DNA of 64,000 nucleotides from Egbenema bharatensis (GTDB lineage Bacteria; Cyanobacteriota; Cyanobacteriia; Elainellales; Elainellaceae). The stretch is taken from the NCBI RefSeq assembly GCF_048077055.1, contig NZ_CP182236.1, positions 2,356,001-2,420,000 of the forward strand, given 5' to 3'. Positions 24,307 through 32,747 of the stretch are shown here, in pieces (the first letter of the stretch is position 1; every line of letters starts with the position of its first letter). The notes under the pieces were generated by a model. That model searched no databases. It had not been told where the DNA came from and saw nothing but the letters and a program-made list of their open reading frames with translations. Both the position numbers and the translations under genes were made by a program.

Positions 24307-26742
24307 CTAATCCTCTTCATCGTACCCGTCCTCTTCCGGCTCATCATTGAGATCTTCGCCCAGATCTTCATTGAGGTCATCCATCGGCAGGGTATCCTCC
24401 AGTTCATCTTCCTCCAGGGCTTCGCTACCGCCACCCACAGCCACCAGGTCAATTTGCTGACGGTAGTAGTCTACGCTCTTCACCTGGACTTCTACCCGAT
24501 CGCCCAGTTTGTACTGCTTGCGGTTTTTCCGCCCCACTAGCTTCTGCTGCCGCGATCGATACTCATACCAGTCATCCTTGAGGGAACTGACATGCACCAG
24601 CCCTTCCACCAGCAGTTCTTCAATTTCCACAAAGAAGCCGTAGGACTGTACGCCCGTAATCAACCCATGAAAGACCTTGCCCGTATGCTGCTGCATAAAC
24701 TCGGCTTTTTTCAGCCCTTCAATGTCTGATTCAGCATCCTGAGATAGCTTTTCCTGTTCAGTCAGATGGACGACCAGAGCCGCAATATCATCCTCCAGTT
24801 CAGCATGGAGATCGGTGGGCAACACGTTCCAATTAATCTGCCCATGACAGGAACTACTGCGGAGGTTGACCCGCTCCTTAGACCGAGTCGTCCGACGATC
24901 GCGCCCTTCGTTGAAAATGGCGTGAAGCACCCGATGTACCAGCAGATCAGGATAGCGGCGAAGTGGAGAGGTGAAGTGGGTATAGGCATCTTCCAGGGCT
25001 AACCCAAAATGGGAGCCGGGCATGGTGCTGTAAATTGCTGGCTTAAAGGTAGCCAACAGTAAATAGGTCAGCACTTTTTCTGTCTTGGACTCGGCAAACT
25101 GAGAAACCAATCGCTGATAGTCGCGGGAATGGACGGCATCTTCCTGTTCCAGATAAGCATCAATGCCCATATTGCTGACCAGCTTCAGCAACTCCTGTAC
25201 ATCCCCCGGATCTGGCGTACGATGCACTCGATAAACGCCTGGAACCTGTAGCTCAATCAAATGTTCTGCCACGAGCTGATTGGCCAGCAACATGAACTCC
25301 GTCACGATCGATCGGGCGGGCAGGTAGGAAGATACCACCATCGCTCCCAGGGCTCCCTCATCGTCGTACTGAAACTTGGTGGAGAGGAAATTGCTCAGTT
25401 CAGGATTGGCCTCCGTTGGGAAGAGCCGCTCGGAAAGGTTCAGGTCAAACGCGCCCCGTTGCAGCCGCTGTTCTCGTACTGTCTGACTCAGCACAAAGAG
25501 TCGATCCAGCATATCAAAGGTGGGCTGAAAGTCCTCCAGGTCTTCCAGGGAGGGGAGGGGGTATGCCAGGGGAACTTGGGGATCGGCAACCGCTTCTTCG
25601 TGGCGTTGGACGATCGCCTGCACCTGCTGATAGTCCAGCCGATAATCCACCTGAATCACCGTCGGCTGAATTTCGTACTCTACTACCTCGCCATTTTCAT
25701 CCAGCGTCACCAGCACAGAGACACACAGACGATCGGCATCTTCTACCAGAGAGCAACTGCGGTGTACCTGCTCTGGCAGCATCCGAATCACCGTGTCGCC
25801 CAGATAGATCGAAGTACCACGCCGCCGCGCTTCAATGTCCAGGGGAGAATCGGGGGAGACGTAGTAGGACACATCGGCAATGTGAATGCCAACGCGCCAG
25901 TGACCAGACTTGGTTTTCTCTAAGGTCAACGCATCATCAATGGCGGGGCCAGTGGCCGTGGCAGGTCCATCGATCGTCACAGTCAGCAGTTTCCGCAGAT
26001 CGAGCCGTCCCTTGAGATCGGCCTTACGCAACTTAACGGGCAGCTTCTTAGCCGCAGCCAGCACTTCTTCAGGGAAGTCTCGCGGTAAATCATGCTTGCA
26101 GCAAACAATGTCAAACTCAGAAGCTGCTTCGGCATCGCTGCCCAAAATCTGCGCCACCCGCCCCAGAGGAGGATACTGTCCCAGGGGGTAGCGCAAAATT
26201 TCAACGTGAACCAGCTGATCCACCGCATCGGGCAAACTCGCGCCGTTTGGCTTCAGATCCACCTCAAATAGGAGGCGATCGTCTAAGGGCATCGCTCGGT
26301 AGCTCCCTTCCTCCGCTTGCTTCACCCGTGCCAACACTGAGGAATTCGCCCGATCTAAAATCAGCCGTACTTCCCCTTCGGGGCTACGCCGCCGTGTTCC
26401 TTCCTTCGTGACCCGTACCAACACGCGATCGCCATTCCACGCTGTATTCAGGTGACTTTCGCGGATGTAGATATCCTCCGAACCTTCAATGTCTTGAATC
26501 GCAAAGCAAAACCCCTTACTGGAGCATCGCAGCTTTCCTTCCACCACATCATCTTCGTGTACGCGCCGATATTTGCCTCGTTCTTTGGCCAGAACGCCAA
26601 CCCGTTCCAGGGCATCCAGGACAATCTGCAACTTACGTAGTCCAGCCTCATCGGTACAACTCAGCTTTTTTTCTAACGCCTTAGGCGCAACCAGTTTATC
26701 GTCTGTGAAATTTGCTAATAATTCAGCGATCGAAAAGTCCAT
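24307..26742 (-). CDS. rnr: Ribonuclease R / RNase II-family exoribonuclease
   Basis: A 3'-5' exoribonuclease of about 811 residues (start at 26742, MDFSIAELLANFTDDKLVAP, preferred; an open frame continues to 26832). It has an N-terminal winged helix, cold-shock/OB domains (FCFAIQDIEGSEDIYI), a catalytic RNB domain (GHWRVGIHIADVSYYVSPDS, HFGLALEDAYTHFTSPLRRY) and a C-terminal S1 domain (KVFHGLITGVQSYGFFVEIE), then an acidic tail. In the active-site loop near residues 257-270 (TIDGPATATGPAIDDALTLE) the terminal DD pair is present. The loop is about three residues longer than in E. coli RNase R, and alanine stands where the third acid (D of DFDD) is expected. It would degrade structured RNA in the cytoplasm. 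Confidence 0.93.
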   Translation of the reverse strand: MDFSIAELLANFTDDKLVAPKALEKKLSCTDEAGLRKLQIVLDALERVGVLAKERGKYRRVHEDDVVEGKLRCSSKGFCFAIQDIEGSEDIYIRESHLNTAWNGDRVLVRVTKEGTRRRSPEGEVRLILDRANSSVLARVKQAEEGSYRAMPLDDRLLFEVDLKPNGASLPDAVDQLVHVEILRYPLGQYPPLGRVAQILGSDAEAASEFDIVCCKHDLPRDFPEEVLAAAKKLPVKLRKADLKGRLDLRKLLTVTIDGPATATGPAIDDALTLEKTKSGHWRVGIHIADVSYYVSPDSPLDIEARRRGTSIYLGDTVIRMLPEQVHRSCSLVEDADRLCVSVLVTLDENGEVVEYEIQPTVIQVDYRLDYQQVQAIVQRHEEAVADPQVPLAYPLPSLEDLEDFQPTFDMLDRLFVLSQTVREQRLQRGAFDLNLSERLFPTEANPELSNFLSTKFQYDDEGALGAMVVSSYLPARSIVTEFMLLANQLVAEHLIELQVPGVYRVHRTPDPGDVQELLKLVSNMGIDAYLEQEDAVHSRDYQRLVSQFAESKTEKVLTYLLLATFKPAIYSTMPGSHFGLALEDAYTHFTSPLRRYPDLLVHRVLHAIFNEGRDRRTTRSKERVNLRSSSCHGQINWNVLPTDLHAELEDDIAALVVHLTEQEKLSQDAESDIEGLKKAEFMQQHTGKVFHGLITGVQSYGFFVEIEELLVEGLVHVSSLKDDWYEYRSRQQKLVGRKNRKQYKLGDRVEVQVKSVDYYRQQIDLVAVGGGSEALEEDELEDTLPMDDLNEDLGEDLNDEPEEDGYDEED

Positions 26743-26972
26743 GTAGCGATCAATCCTCAAATGGGTTGGCGTAATGCTCCGACTCTGTACCTGACGCTGT
26801 AAAAGACTGTCAACCATTCGGAACCAGCCCAATCAGCCCTTCACTCCGTCAGCTTGTAAAGTCTACATCTAGCGAAACCAGCAGCTTTACCTGCTTCGAC
26901 AGTGCCGGAACAAGTGTTTCTCAGTGGAAATCCCCGAAGACGCTCTCTTTTCGCAATTGCCTGTACGGAATA

Positions 26973-27014
26973 GACTCAGCTTGGAAGACTTAGCTCGAAG
27001 GACTAAGCTCGAAG
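26973..27014. repeat. 14-bp direct repeat, three imperfect copies
   Basis: GACTCAGCTTGGAA, GACTTAGCTCGAAG and GACTAAGCTCGAAG follow each other without gaps in the rnr leader. The inner motif AGCTT/AGCTC is partly self-complementary. Function is unknown. Confidence 0.7.
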
Positions 27015-27177
27015 CGGGCAGACTATTCCCCCAGACAACCAGGCAGTCAGAGATTATGACAAGAACACCGAGTTAGCGAACGATGTCTGAAGGGGATGCA
27101 AAAACCACCTAAGTTTCTGCACTCCAATTATTTTAGTTAATAATTTCCCCGTGCAAACATCTATTCAGGAGGTTTTT

Positions 27178-27198
27178 AAAAAAAGACCCGATCGGGGG
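27178..27198 (-). terminator. Possible Rho-independent terminator of phoU
   Basis: On the minus strand, CCCGATCGGG is followed by TC and a run of seven T, 17 bases after the phoU stop codon. The stem is very short (three to four pairs with a GATC loop), so termination strength is doubtful. Confidence 0.4.
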
Positions 27199-27212
27199 AA
27201 GACGGTACTTTC

Positions 27213-27865
27213 TTACCGCTGACCCGTCACGATATACGCTACCCGCTTACCGATGTTAGTGGAATGATCCGCCATGCGTTCAATATGGCGAATGACCAGA
27301 ACCAGCAGCACATAAGGCTCGATCGACCCCTGAACATCGGTTTGGCGAGCCAGCAAGTTGTAGAGCGATTCATAGTCTGAATCCACGGCATCATCCTTCA
27401 GCTTAATCTCCAGCCCGGACTCGGCATCCATGTCTGAAAGTGAAGCCAGACCCATTGCCAGCATTGCTCGACAGCGATCGAACATGATCTGGATTCTGTC
27501 CATGCAGGGATTGACGGGATAGGGAAACAGCTTCACGGCAATTTCAGCCAAATCCTCGGCGTAGTCTCCGATTCGCTCTAAATCCCGAATCATTTGCATG
27601 ATGGCACTGAGCAACCGTAAATCCTGAGTCACCGGGGTTTGTAGAGTAATTAGCCTAACGCAATCTAGTTCAATTTGCCGATAAAGCTGATCGATCTGCT
27701 TATCCTGAGGGCGAATGAGTTCGGCAGCTTCTAAATCTTGCTCAAACAGAGCTTTGCGGGCTAACCAGCAAGAGTTCTCAACCAGGCCCCCATCCGTAAA
27801 ACATCTCGCTGAACGCGCCTCAGTTGTCGTTCAAACTGAATCCGAATCGGTTTAGAGCTTTCCAA
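27213..27865 (-). CDS. phoU: Phosphate signalling protein PhoU, frameshifted as read
   Basis: The 3' part (139 residues, TQDLRLLSAIMQMIRDLERI, GDYAEDLAEIAVKLF and VIRHIERMADHSTNIGKRV) is clearly the C-terminal PhoU repeat. Upstream, the same frame continues with VENSCWLARKALFEQDLEAA, and the true N-terminus (LESSKPIRIQFERQLRRVQR, then DVLRMGA) lies in another frame. One base is missing near 27786-27791, in a run of C/G. With it the gene starts at a TTG at 27865 (AGGAAA upstream) and encodes 217 residues, the normal PhoU length. PhoU represses the Pho regulon with the PstSCAB transporter; no pst genes are nearby. I judge the frameshift to be a sequence error. Confidence 0.88.
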
Positions 27866-27946
27866 TGATAGTTTTCCTATAAGTCAAAATCAGACCGTTC
27901 AGCCTGAAAATCCACGAAAAAAGTAAGACAATTTATTTTTCCTTCT

Positions 27947-27964
27947 GTTACATGATGTGACAAA
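27947..27964 (+). promoter_or_regulatory. HLR1-like (RpaB) site upstream of psaM
   Basis: GTTACATGATGTGACAAA contains two TTACA/TGACA half-sites in direct orientation at 11-bp spacing, close to the HLR1 consensus bound by RpaB at photosystem I promoters. A -10-like CATTAAT lies at 27993-27999, which would put the site near -60 to -43 relative to transcription start. One half-site carries a mismatch. Confidence 0.45.
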
Positions 27965-28161
27965 AGATTCCAGAAGGGAGTAATTTAACCGACATTAATG
28001 AACGTTGGTGTGTGTCTGCTTCATGAGGGAACCTGTCCAAATTCTACTCAAAAGAAGATGGGTTGGATTCCTCAAGCACCGATCGTCCGTTGGCTATCCG
28101 GCAGCGATCGTGGGCCACATCACTTACAAATCATCATGATGACAATAGGAGTTTTCCAGCG

Positions 28162-28269
28162 ATGCTTTTAGCCACGGCTTTATCGAATACGCAAATCTAT
28201 GTCGCACTTGTCATTGCTCTGATTCCGGCAGTGCTGGCCTTCCGGCTGTCCACTGAGCTATACAAGTAG
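28162..28269 (+). CDS. psaM: Photosystem I reaction centre subunit XII (PsaM)
   Basis: A 35-residue single-span membrane protein (MLLATALSNTQIYVALVIAL, then a C-terminal AFRLSTELYK) that matches PsaM over its whole length. The frame is open further upstream, but ATG 28162 gives the standard length and has AGGAG at 28147-28151. PsaM sits at the trimer-facing side of photosystem I in the thylakoid membrane and helps stabilise trimers. The gene stands alone, with an HLR1-like site about 200 bp upstream. It is too small for default gene callers and easily missed. Confidence 0.93.
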   Translation: MLLATALSNTQIYVALVIALIPAVLAFRLSTELYK

Positions 28270-28680
28270 GACTCAAACTTCTTGTTGATCATGAATCTGG
28301 GGCTGTGTACCAGAGGCTAGGTGTCTAAGCAACCCTGTTTAGCGCAATGCCTGGGATCATGGGAAATTTTCCTGATTCTGCACCCGCAGCCCTGGATTTT
28401 TTATTGGAGGTTGGATTGATCGGTGGCAGAGGAACCTAGAGATTTTGAGATTTTTCCTGGGGTCTTGTCAGGTTTGAGTAAAGGGTCTATCCTTGGGCTG
28501 TTTCTTCTTCTCTACCGCTGAAGTAAACTCCTTAGCATAAAATGTCTTCAAAGGATGAGCTAATCAACTCATTTGGCGAATTGTTTGCTGGGATCGGGTA
28601 TGCTTCAGGTAACGTCTAACGTTCGTGGTTCCTGTCTGGCCTCAGTTTCACCCTTACATCAGCATCGGGTTTTGATTGAT
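28270..28680. other. Intergenic region psaM to FtsL-like gene
   Basis: No convincing gene. A frame open from 28573 would extend the downstream protein, but the added residues look non-coding. GGGAAATTTTCC near 28359-28371 is a small palindrome. No clear terminator for psaM was found. Confidence 0.4.
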
Positions 28681-29193
28681 ATGAACGCGCTTCAACCCTC
28701 TCATCCTCCCACCCCTCCCCCTCGTCAGGCGGCCACCCCCATGAGTCGATCGCCTCAGCGTGTTCCCCGACGCTCTGCCGCTCAAACGCACCGCACAACT
28801 CATCGACCGGTTCACCGCACGGCTCATCGTACCGTTCATCAAACGATCGCCCTGGAACTGTCCGCTCGACTGGGGGTGAATCTGCTCCTGGGAATTATTG
28901 CAGTTTCTGCCCTGGCGCGGTTGCTGCCCTACAACCTGACTCAGCAAGCGCAGTTAGAGCAATTACAGGCAGAAGTTGCTGAAGTGGAAACGCGCGTCAA
29001 TCATCTCCGGGCAGAGTTCAATCGCAACTTTGATCCGCAGCAGGCCATGAGCGTCATGCAAGAACAAAGTGCCCGAATGCATCCCAATCAACGTCAGGTG
29101 ATCTGGATCGCTCCTTCCAGTACGATCGCGGAGGAACCTGTGGAGGAAGAAGTGCGGCAGAATCGACGGCAAACCTGGACTGCCTGGGATTAG
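28681..29193 (+). CDS. Small bitopic membrane protein, FtsL/DivIC-like
   Basis: A protein of about 170 residues from the ATG at 28681 (MNALQPSHPPTPPPRQAATP). A basic, His/Arg/Thr-rich cytoplasmic segment with near repeats (HRTTHRPVHRTAHRTVHQT) precedes one membrane span (about residues 60-80; LGVNLLLGIIAVSALARLLP) and a coiled coil (QAQLEQLQAEVAEVETRVNH). This architecture matches the short septal proteins FtsL/DivIC, and similar proteins occur throughout cyanobacteria, but sequence identity to FtsL is too weak to assert. Translation could start as far up as 28573. Confidence 0.65.
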   Translation: MNALQPSHPPTPPPRQAATPMSRSPQRVPRRSAAQTHRTTHRPVHRTAHRTVHQTIALELSARLGVNLLLGIIAVSALARLLPYNLTQQAQLEQLQAEVAEVETRVNHLRAEFNRNFDPQQAMSVMQEQSARMHPNQRQVIWIAPSSTIAEEPVEEEVRQNRRQTWTAWD

Positions 29194-29245
29194 ATGGCTG
29201 GGCAATTGGGATTGTGAAATAACCTGTTCGCATTTCTGCTGCTTT

Positions 29246-29278
29246 GACTGGGCGGGCAAGATGCCCACCCCACAAGAA
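29246..29278. repeat. Dispersed hairpin element (GGGCAAGATGCCC type)
   Basis: GACTGGGCGGGCAAGATGCC followed by CACCCCACAAGAA. The same 33-bp sequence recurs at 47980-48012 and, with one change, at 48054-48086; a split version is at 34559-34615. It lies between the convergent FtsL-like and permease genes and could serve as a bidirectional terminator. Confidence 0.8.
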
Positions 29279-29302
29279 TTTTGGGTGATTGAATTTGCTT
29301 TC

Positions 29303-30327
29303 TTAGTAGCGGATGCGGGGATCGACGTAGGCGTTGAGGATGTCGATCAGGATGCTGGCGACGGCTACAATCACCGATAGGAAGACCATGATTCCCTGAA
29401 CAACGGGGTAATCTCGCTGGGAGATCGCCTGGTAAAGACGGTTCGCCAGTCCGGGCCAGGAGAAGGTGACTTCGGTGAGGATGGCTCCGCCGAGCAGGGC
29501 TGCAAAGGTGAGTCCTAAAACCGTAATCACAGGAATTAAGGCATTTTTGAGGGCGTGGGCGAGAACAATTCGCCGTTCGGGAATGCCCCTGGCTCTGGCG
29601 GCTTCGACGTAATCTGCCTTGAGGGTTTGCTTCAGGTTGACCCGCACCATGCGCTCAAACACGCCACTAATTAACAATCCTAAGGTCAGGCTGGGCAGGG
29701 TGAGGTAGTAGAGGGTGGCAAAGAATTGGGATAAATTAGCGTGAAGCAGGCTATCCAGGAGATACAACCCGGTTGGGCCATTGGGACGAGGCAGGGTAAT
29801 GGGGAACCGTCCTGAGATGGGAAACCAGCGCAGTTGGACGGCAAAGATTAGCTGCAAGATCATGCCAAACCAGTACATCGGCACAGCATAGGTGATGATG
29901 CCAAACAGCCGTCCGCCGACATCAAAGCCTGTATTGGGTTTGGAAGCTGAGAGAACCCCTACACCTACGCCCACTACTACAGCCACAATCATGCTAAACA
30001 GCGTTAGCTCCACGGTGGCCGGGAAAAAGTTTTGAATAATTTGCCAGACGGTTTGTCCCTGAGTGGCGATCGAGGTTCCCAGGTCAAAGTGCAGCAAATC
30101 CCCCATATAGCGAAGGTACTGCACACCCAAAGGTGCATCTAACCCTAATCGTTCTCGCAGGGCTTGTTTGGCGGCTTCTGGCGCGCGGGTCCTAACAAAG
30201 CATCGATCGGATCTCCAGGGGTAATTCGCAGCAGCAGAAAGATGATCGAGGTGATCGTCCAGATCATCAAGGGAGCCAGGAGCAGTCGGGAGAGGACGTA
30301 GTAGCGGAGGGCGGAGGATCGGGACAT
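29303..30327 (-). CDS. DppB-type peptide/nickel ABC transporter permease, frameshifted as read
   Basis: Two frames make one permease. The N-terminal piece (starting MSRSSALRYYVLSRLLLAPL, first membrane span, FLLLRITPGDPIDALLGP) leaves frame at the GGG run at 30187-30189. Adding one base gives LLGPRAPEAAKQALRERLGL, then LGVQYLRYMGDLLHFDLGTS, reaching about 341 residues. The rest has five more spans and the permease EAA-loop-like AARARGIPERRIVLAHALKN. The family imports oligopeptides, dipeptides or nickel together with a DppC partner and two ATPases, which are absent here. A substrate-binding protein gene lies upstream on the same strand, 419 bp away across repeats. The frameshift is probably a sequence error. 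Confidence 0.87.
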
Positions 30328-30330
30328 GGG

Positions 30331-30384
30331 GGAGTGAGGAGTGAGGAGTGAGGAGTGGGGAATGAGGAGTGGGGAGTGGGGAGT
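30331..30384. repeat. Heptameric short tandem repeat (STRR-like)
   Basis: Runs of GGAGTGA, GAATGAG and GGAGTGG units immediately upstream of the permease start codon (30327). It is the same repeat class as 24241-24274 and 42511-42585. Confidence 0.85.
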
Positions 30385-30654
30385 GTGCTTATGGTGGGGG
30401 GCGATCGAACAGGAGTAGGTTATTAGTGAGGGCGAGGATGTTTTAAGAGTCCTGCTGTGGGTGGCAAAGCTTTAGATCCCCCCAAATCCCCCTTAATAAG
30501 AGGGACTTTGAGTTCGGGTATCCAACAGTCCAATTCCGAGAGGGGAACCCACCCCTAGCCCCTACCGAAAGGGGCATTCACCCCCGGACTTTCCCAAAAG
30601 GTAGAACCCACCCCCAGCCCCTCCCAAGAGGGGAGTAATAGAAGTATCTCCTTT

Positions 30655-30718
30655 TGAGCTGAGCAAGGGGTTCCCAGTATTTCCCCTGAGCTGAGCAAGG
30701 GGTTCCCAGTATTTCCCC
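30655..30718. repeat. Perfect 32-bp tandem duplication
   Basis: A 32-bp unit beginning TGAGCTGAGCAAGGGG and ending TTTCCCC occurs twice back to back (30655-30686 and 30687-30718) with no differences, which suggests a recent event. Confidence 0.9.
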
Positions 30719-30746
30719 TCCTGGGAGGGGTAGGGGTGGGTTACTC

Positions 30747-32417
30747 CTATTTCTGAATCTGCCAGAACAATACCTGCTGGGTTGGTTGTACTTCTACCCC
30801 TTCAACGCCCGATCGCGCAAAGACGTAATCTTTGTTTTGCCAGAGGGGAACGTAGGGGGCATCTTCAGCAGCTAGTTCCTGGAGTTCAATAATCAGGTTA
30901 TCGCGGTTGGTTTCATCGGTTTCCAGACGCTGTTCTGCCACCAACTCCTTGACCCGATCGCGGTAGTAGAAGGAGCCACCTTCCTGGGTTTGACCGGACT
31001 CACATCCTGTGGTTTCTGAACCTTCATCGCAGGCGAGGAAAGGATAAACAAAGGTGTCTTCATCGTAGAAGTCGGGATACCAGTCGAGCAGGACGGAGGG
31101 ATAGACACCATCGCCTAAATTCCCGAAAAGGGTGGCCGATTCAGCGGTTTGGATGTCTACATTGACAATGCCGGGAAGTTGCTGTTCGATCGAGGCTTTG
31201 AGGGTGGAGGCGACCAGTCCGCGGACAGTGGAGGTGGAGGAGTGCCAGATTTCCAGCGTCAGGGGATTGGCCTCGGAAAAACCTGCTTCAGCTAACAGTT
31301 CCCCGGCTTTTTCGGTGTTGCCGTCGCCAAATTCTTCCTGAAACACGGGCTTATAGACCGGAAAGGTATTGGGCAGCAGGCTGTAGAGGGGTTCAGCTTG
31401 TCCCTGAAACACGCGATCGAGGAGCAGGTTGCGATTGACTAAAGCCGCGATCGCCTGACGGACACGGACATCATCGAACGGTTCGCTCCTCTGGTTCAGC
31501 ACCAGATAATTCACGGTGTTAGTTCCAGCTTCAATCACCTGCCAGTCATTGTCCTGCGCTCCATCCACTAGCGTCCGGATTTGATCGGGATCAAGGGTTT
31601 GATAGGCAATATCCAATCCGCCGGTTCGGAAGGTGTTAAACAGGTTAGCTGGGCTACTGATGATTTGAATGTCTACGCCTTCGTTGGCGGGTGCATCTCC
31701 CCAATAGTCTTCGTTAACATCCAGGCTGATGGAGTCGGTACCGAAGGATGCCAGCTTGTAGGGGCCTGTCCCCACAAAGGTATTGGGACTAAAGGAACCT
31801 TCACCGATTTCGTAAGCTGCTGGAGAAACAGGCGTGACCCCCCAAAAGGCCAGAATCGAGGTAAATGCCGCAAACGGTTGTTGCAGGGTGATGGTGAGTT
31901 CGTATTCCCCGGTGGCTTCCACCGACTCAATTTGATCGGACAGCAGGAAGGAAGGCCGCCCGCCATTTTCCATAAATCGCTGGATGGAGAAGGCCATGGC
32001 TTCTGCGTTGAACGGAGTGCCGTCATGGAAGGTGACTCCCTCTCGCAGGGGAATGGTGTAGGTCAAACCATCATCGCTGATCTCTGGCATGGCAGTGGCA
32101 AGCTGCGGTTCCAGTTCAGCGGTTCCGGGTGTGTAGGTATACAGCCGATCGCCCATGTTGTAGAGTAAAATGCCAGGAAAGATCTCGTAGGCATCCGCAG
32201 GGTCAAGGGTTTCCGCTCTGAGGGTGGTGCCAATGGAAACGCGATTACTATCTGCGACCGCACTGTTAGTTGTGACGGGAGATGTGGATTGTGAGTTGCC
32301 CCCACAGCCCACCGTTAGGGCAAAACATAGGCTAAATAAACTCAAAAATTTTAATAACGATCGCCAGGGTTGGGCGATCGGCAGCAGTTTGCGAGAAAGA
32401 ACGTACCCATTGTTCAT
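30747..32417 (-). CDS. DppA/OppA-type ABC transporter substrate-binding lipoprotein
   Basis: About 556 residues (ATG 32417, AGGTGG upstream; a GTG at 32429 is possible). The signal peptide ends in ALTVGC, a lipobox, followed by an SBP_bac_5 fold: TLDPADAYEIFPGILLYNMG, VTFHDGTPFNAEAMAFSIQR, GTGPYKLASFGTDSISL and VRQAIAALVNRNLLLDRVF. Family members bind peptides, nickel chelates or other small cationic ligands in the periplasm and pass them to DppBC-type permeases. The permease gene follows downstream. The ligand cannot be predicted. Confidence 0.93.
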   Translation of the reverse strand: MNNGYVLSRKLLPIAQPWRSLLKFLSLFSLCFALTVGCGGNSQSTSPVTTNSAVADSNRVSIGTTLRAETLDPADAYEIFPGILLYNMGDRLYTYTPGTAELEPQLATAMPEISDDGLTYTIPLREGVTFHDGTPFNAEAMAFSIQRFMENGGRPSFLLSDQIESVEATGEYELTITLQQPFAAFTSILAFWGVTPVSPAAYEIGEGSFSPNTFVGTGPYKLASFGTDSISLDVNEDYWGDAPANEGVDIQIISSPANLFNTFRTGGLDIAYQTLDPDQIRTLVDGAQDNDWQVIEAGTNTVNYLVLNQRSEPFDDVRVRQAIAALVNRNLLLDRVFQGQAEPLYSLLPNTFPVYKPVFQEEFGDGNTEKAGELLAEAGFSEANPLTLEIWHSSTSTVRGLVASTLKASIEQQLPGIVNVDIQTAESATLFGNLGDGVYPSVLLDWYPDFYDEDTFVYPFLACDEGSETTGCESGQTQEGGSFYYRDRVKELVAEQRLETDETNRDNLIIELQELAAEDAPYVPLWQNKDYVFARSGVEGVEVQPTQQVLFWQIQK

Positions 32418-32747
32418 GTGACGTACCACCTGAAAGCGTTAAATGATAGAGTTTGATCCCCAACAGTGAATGATGCGGTTAGTGTGATTCATAACTCCAC
32501 ACTTTATACACTGCTAGACACAATAACTCAATCAGTACGTCGTTTCGATTGAAAAAGAAGGGTACAGTTTAGTGCCACCCTTCACTCTGAGAATGAAATC
32601 CAAGGAATCTCCTCGGTAGTTCCATCTTCAACAAAGAAGCAACCTGCGTCAAAAGACAGCCTGTCAAATCAGATTTTTCTGTTACTTTTCGCAACAATTG
32701 CGGCGTAGTGGCACTACTTTCTGGGTTATACCAGTTTTTTGCTCTCC
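32418..32747. other. Intergenic region upstream of the substrate-binding protein
   Basis: AT-rich, no gene seen. It should hold the promoter of the minus-strand binding-protein gene. No terminator is obvious for the SDR gene ending at 32748. Confidence 0.4.

Larger units (their letters stand above)
26743..27212. other. rnr leader and phoU terminator region
   Basis: No gene is seen. On the minus strand this is the 5' leader of rnr. It contains three imperfect 14-bp direct repeats (26973-27014) and a T-tailed hairpin after phoU (27178-27198). I looked for conserved RNAs (tmRNA, RNase P RNA, SRP RNA) and small ribosomal-protein genes and recognised none. Confidence 0.4.
30328..30746. other. Repeat-filled spacer between substrate-binding protein and permease genes
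   Basis: No gene. The spacer is made of repeats: heptamers (30331-30384), inverted CCCACCCC/GGGGTGGG and AAGGGG/CCCCTT motifs through 30530-30740, and a perfect 32-bp tandem duplication (30655-30718). It separates two genes normally adjacent in an operon. Confidence 0.6.

Noticed and set aside
25261..26015. Two long plus-strand open frames opposite RNase R
   Set aside because: Antisense to well-conserved RNB-domain codons, with no recognisable protein features.
26743..27212. Structured RNA gene (tmRNA, RNase P RNA, SRP RNA) in the rnr leader
   Set aside because: None of the conserved core sequences of these RNAs was found; only short direct repeats and a weak terminator are visible.
31581..32168. 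Plus-strand open frame of 195 codons opposite the substrate-binding protein
   Set aside because: Shadow of the minus-strand gene; composition is what the complementary codons produce.
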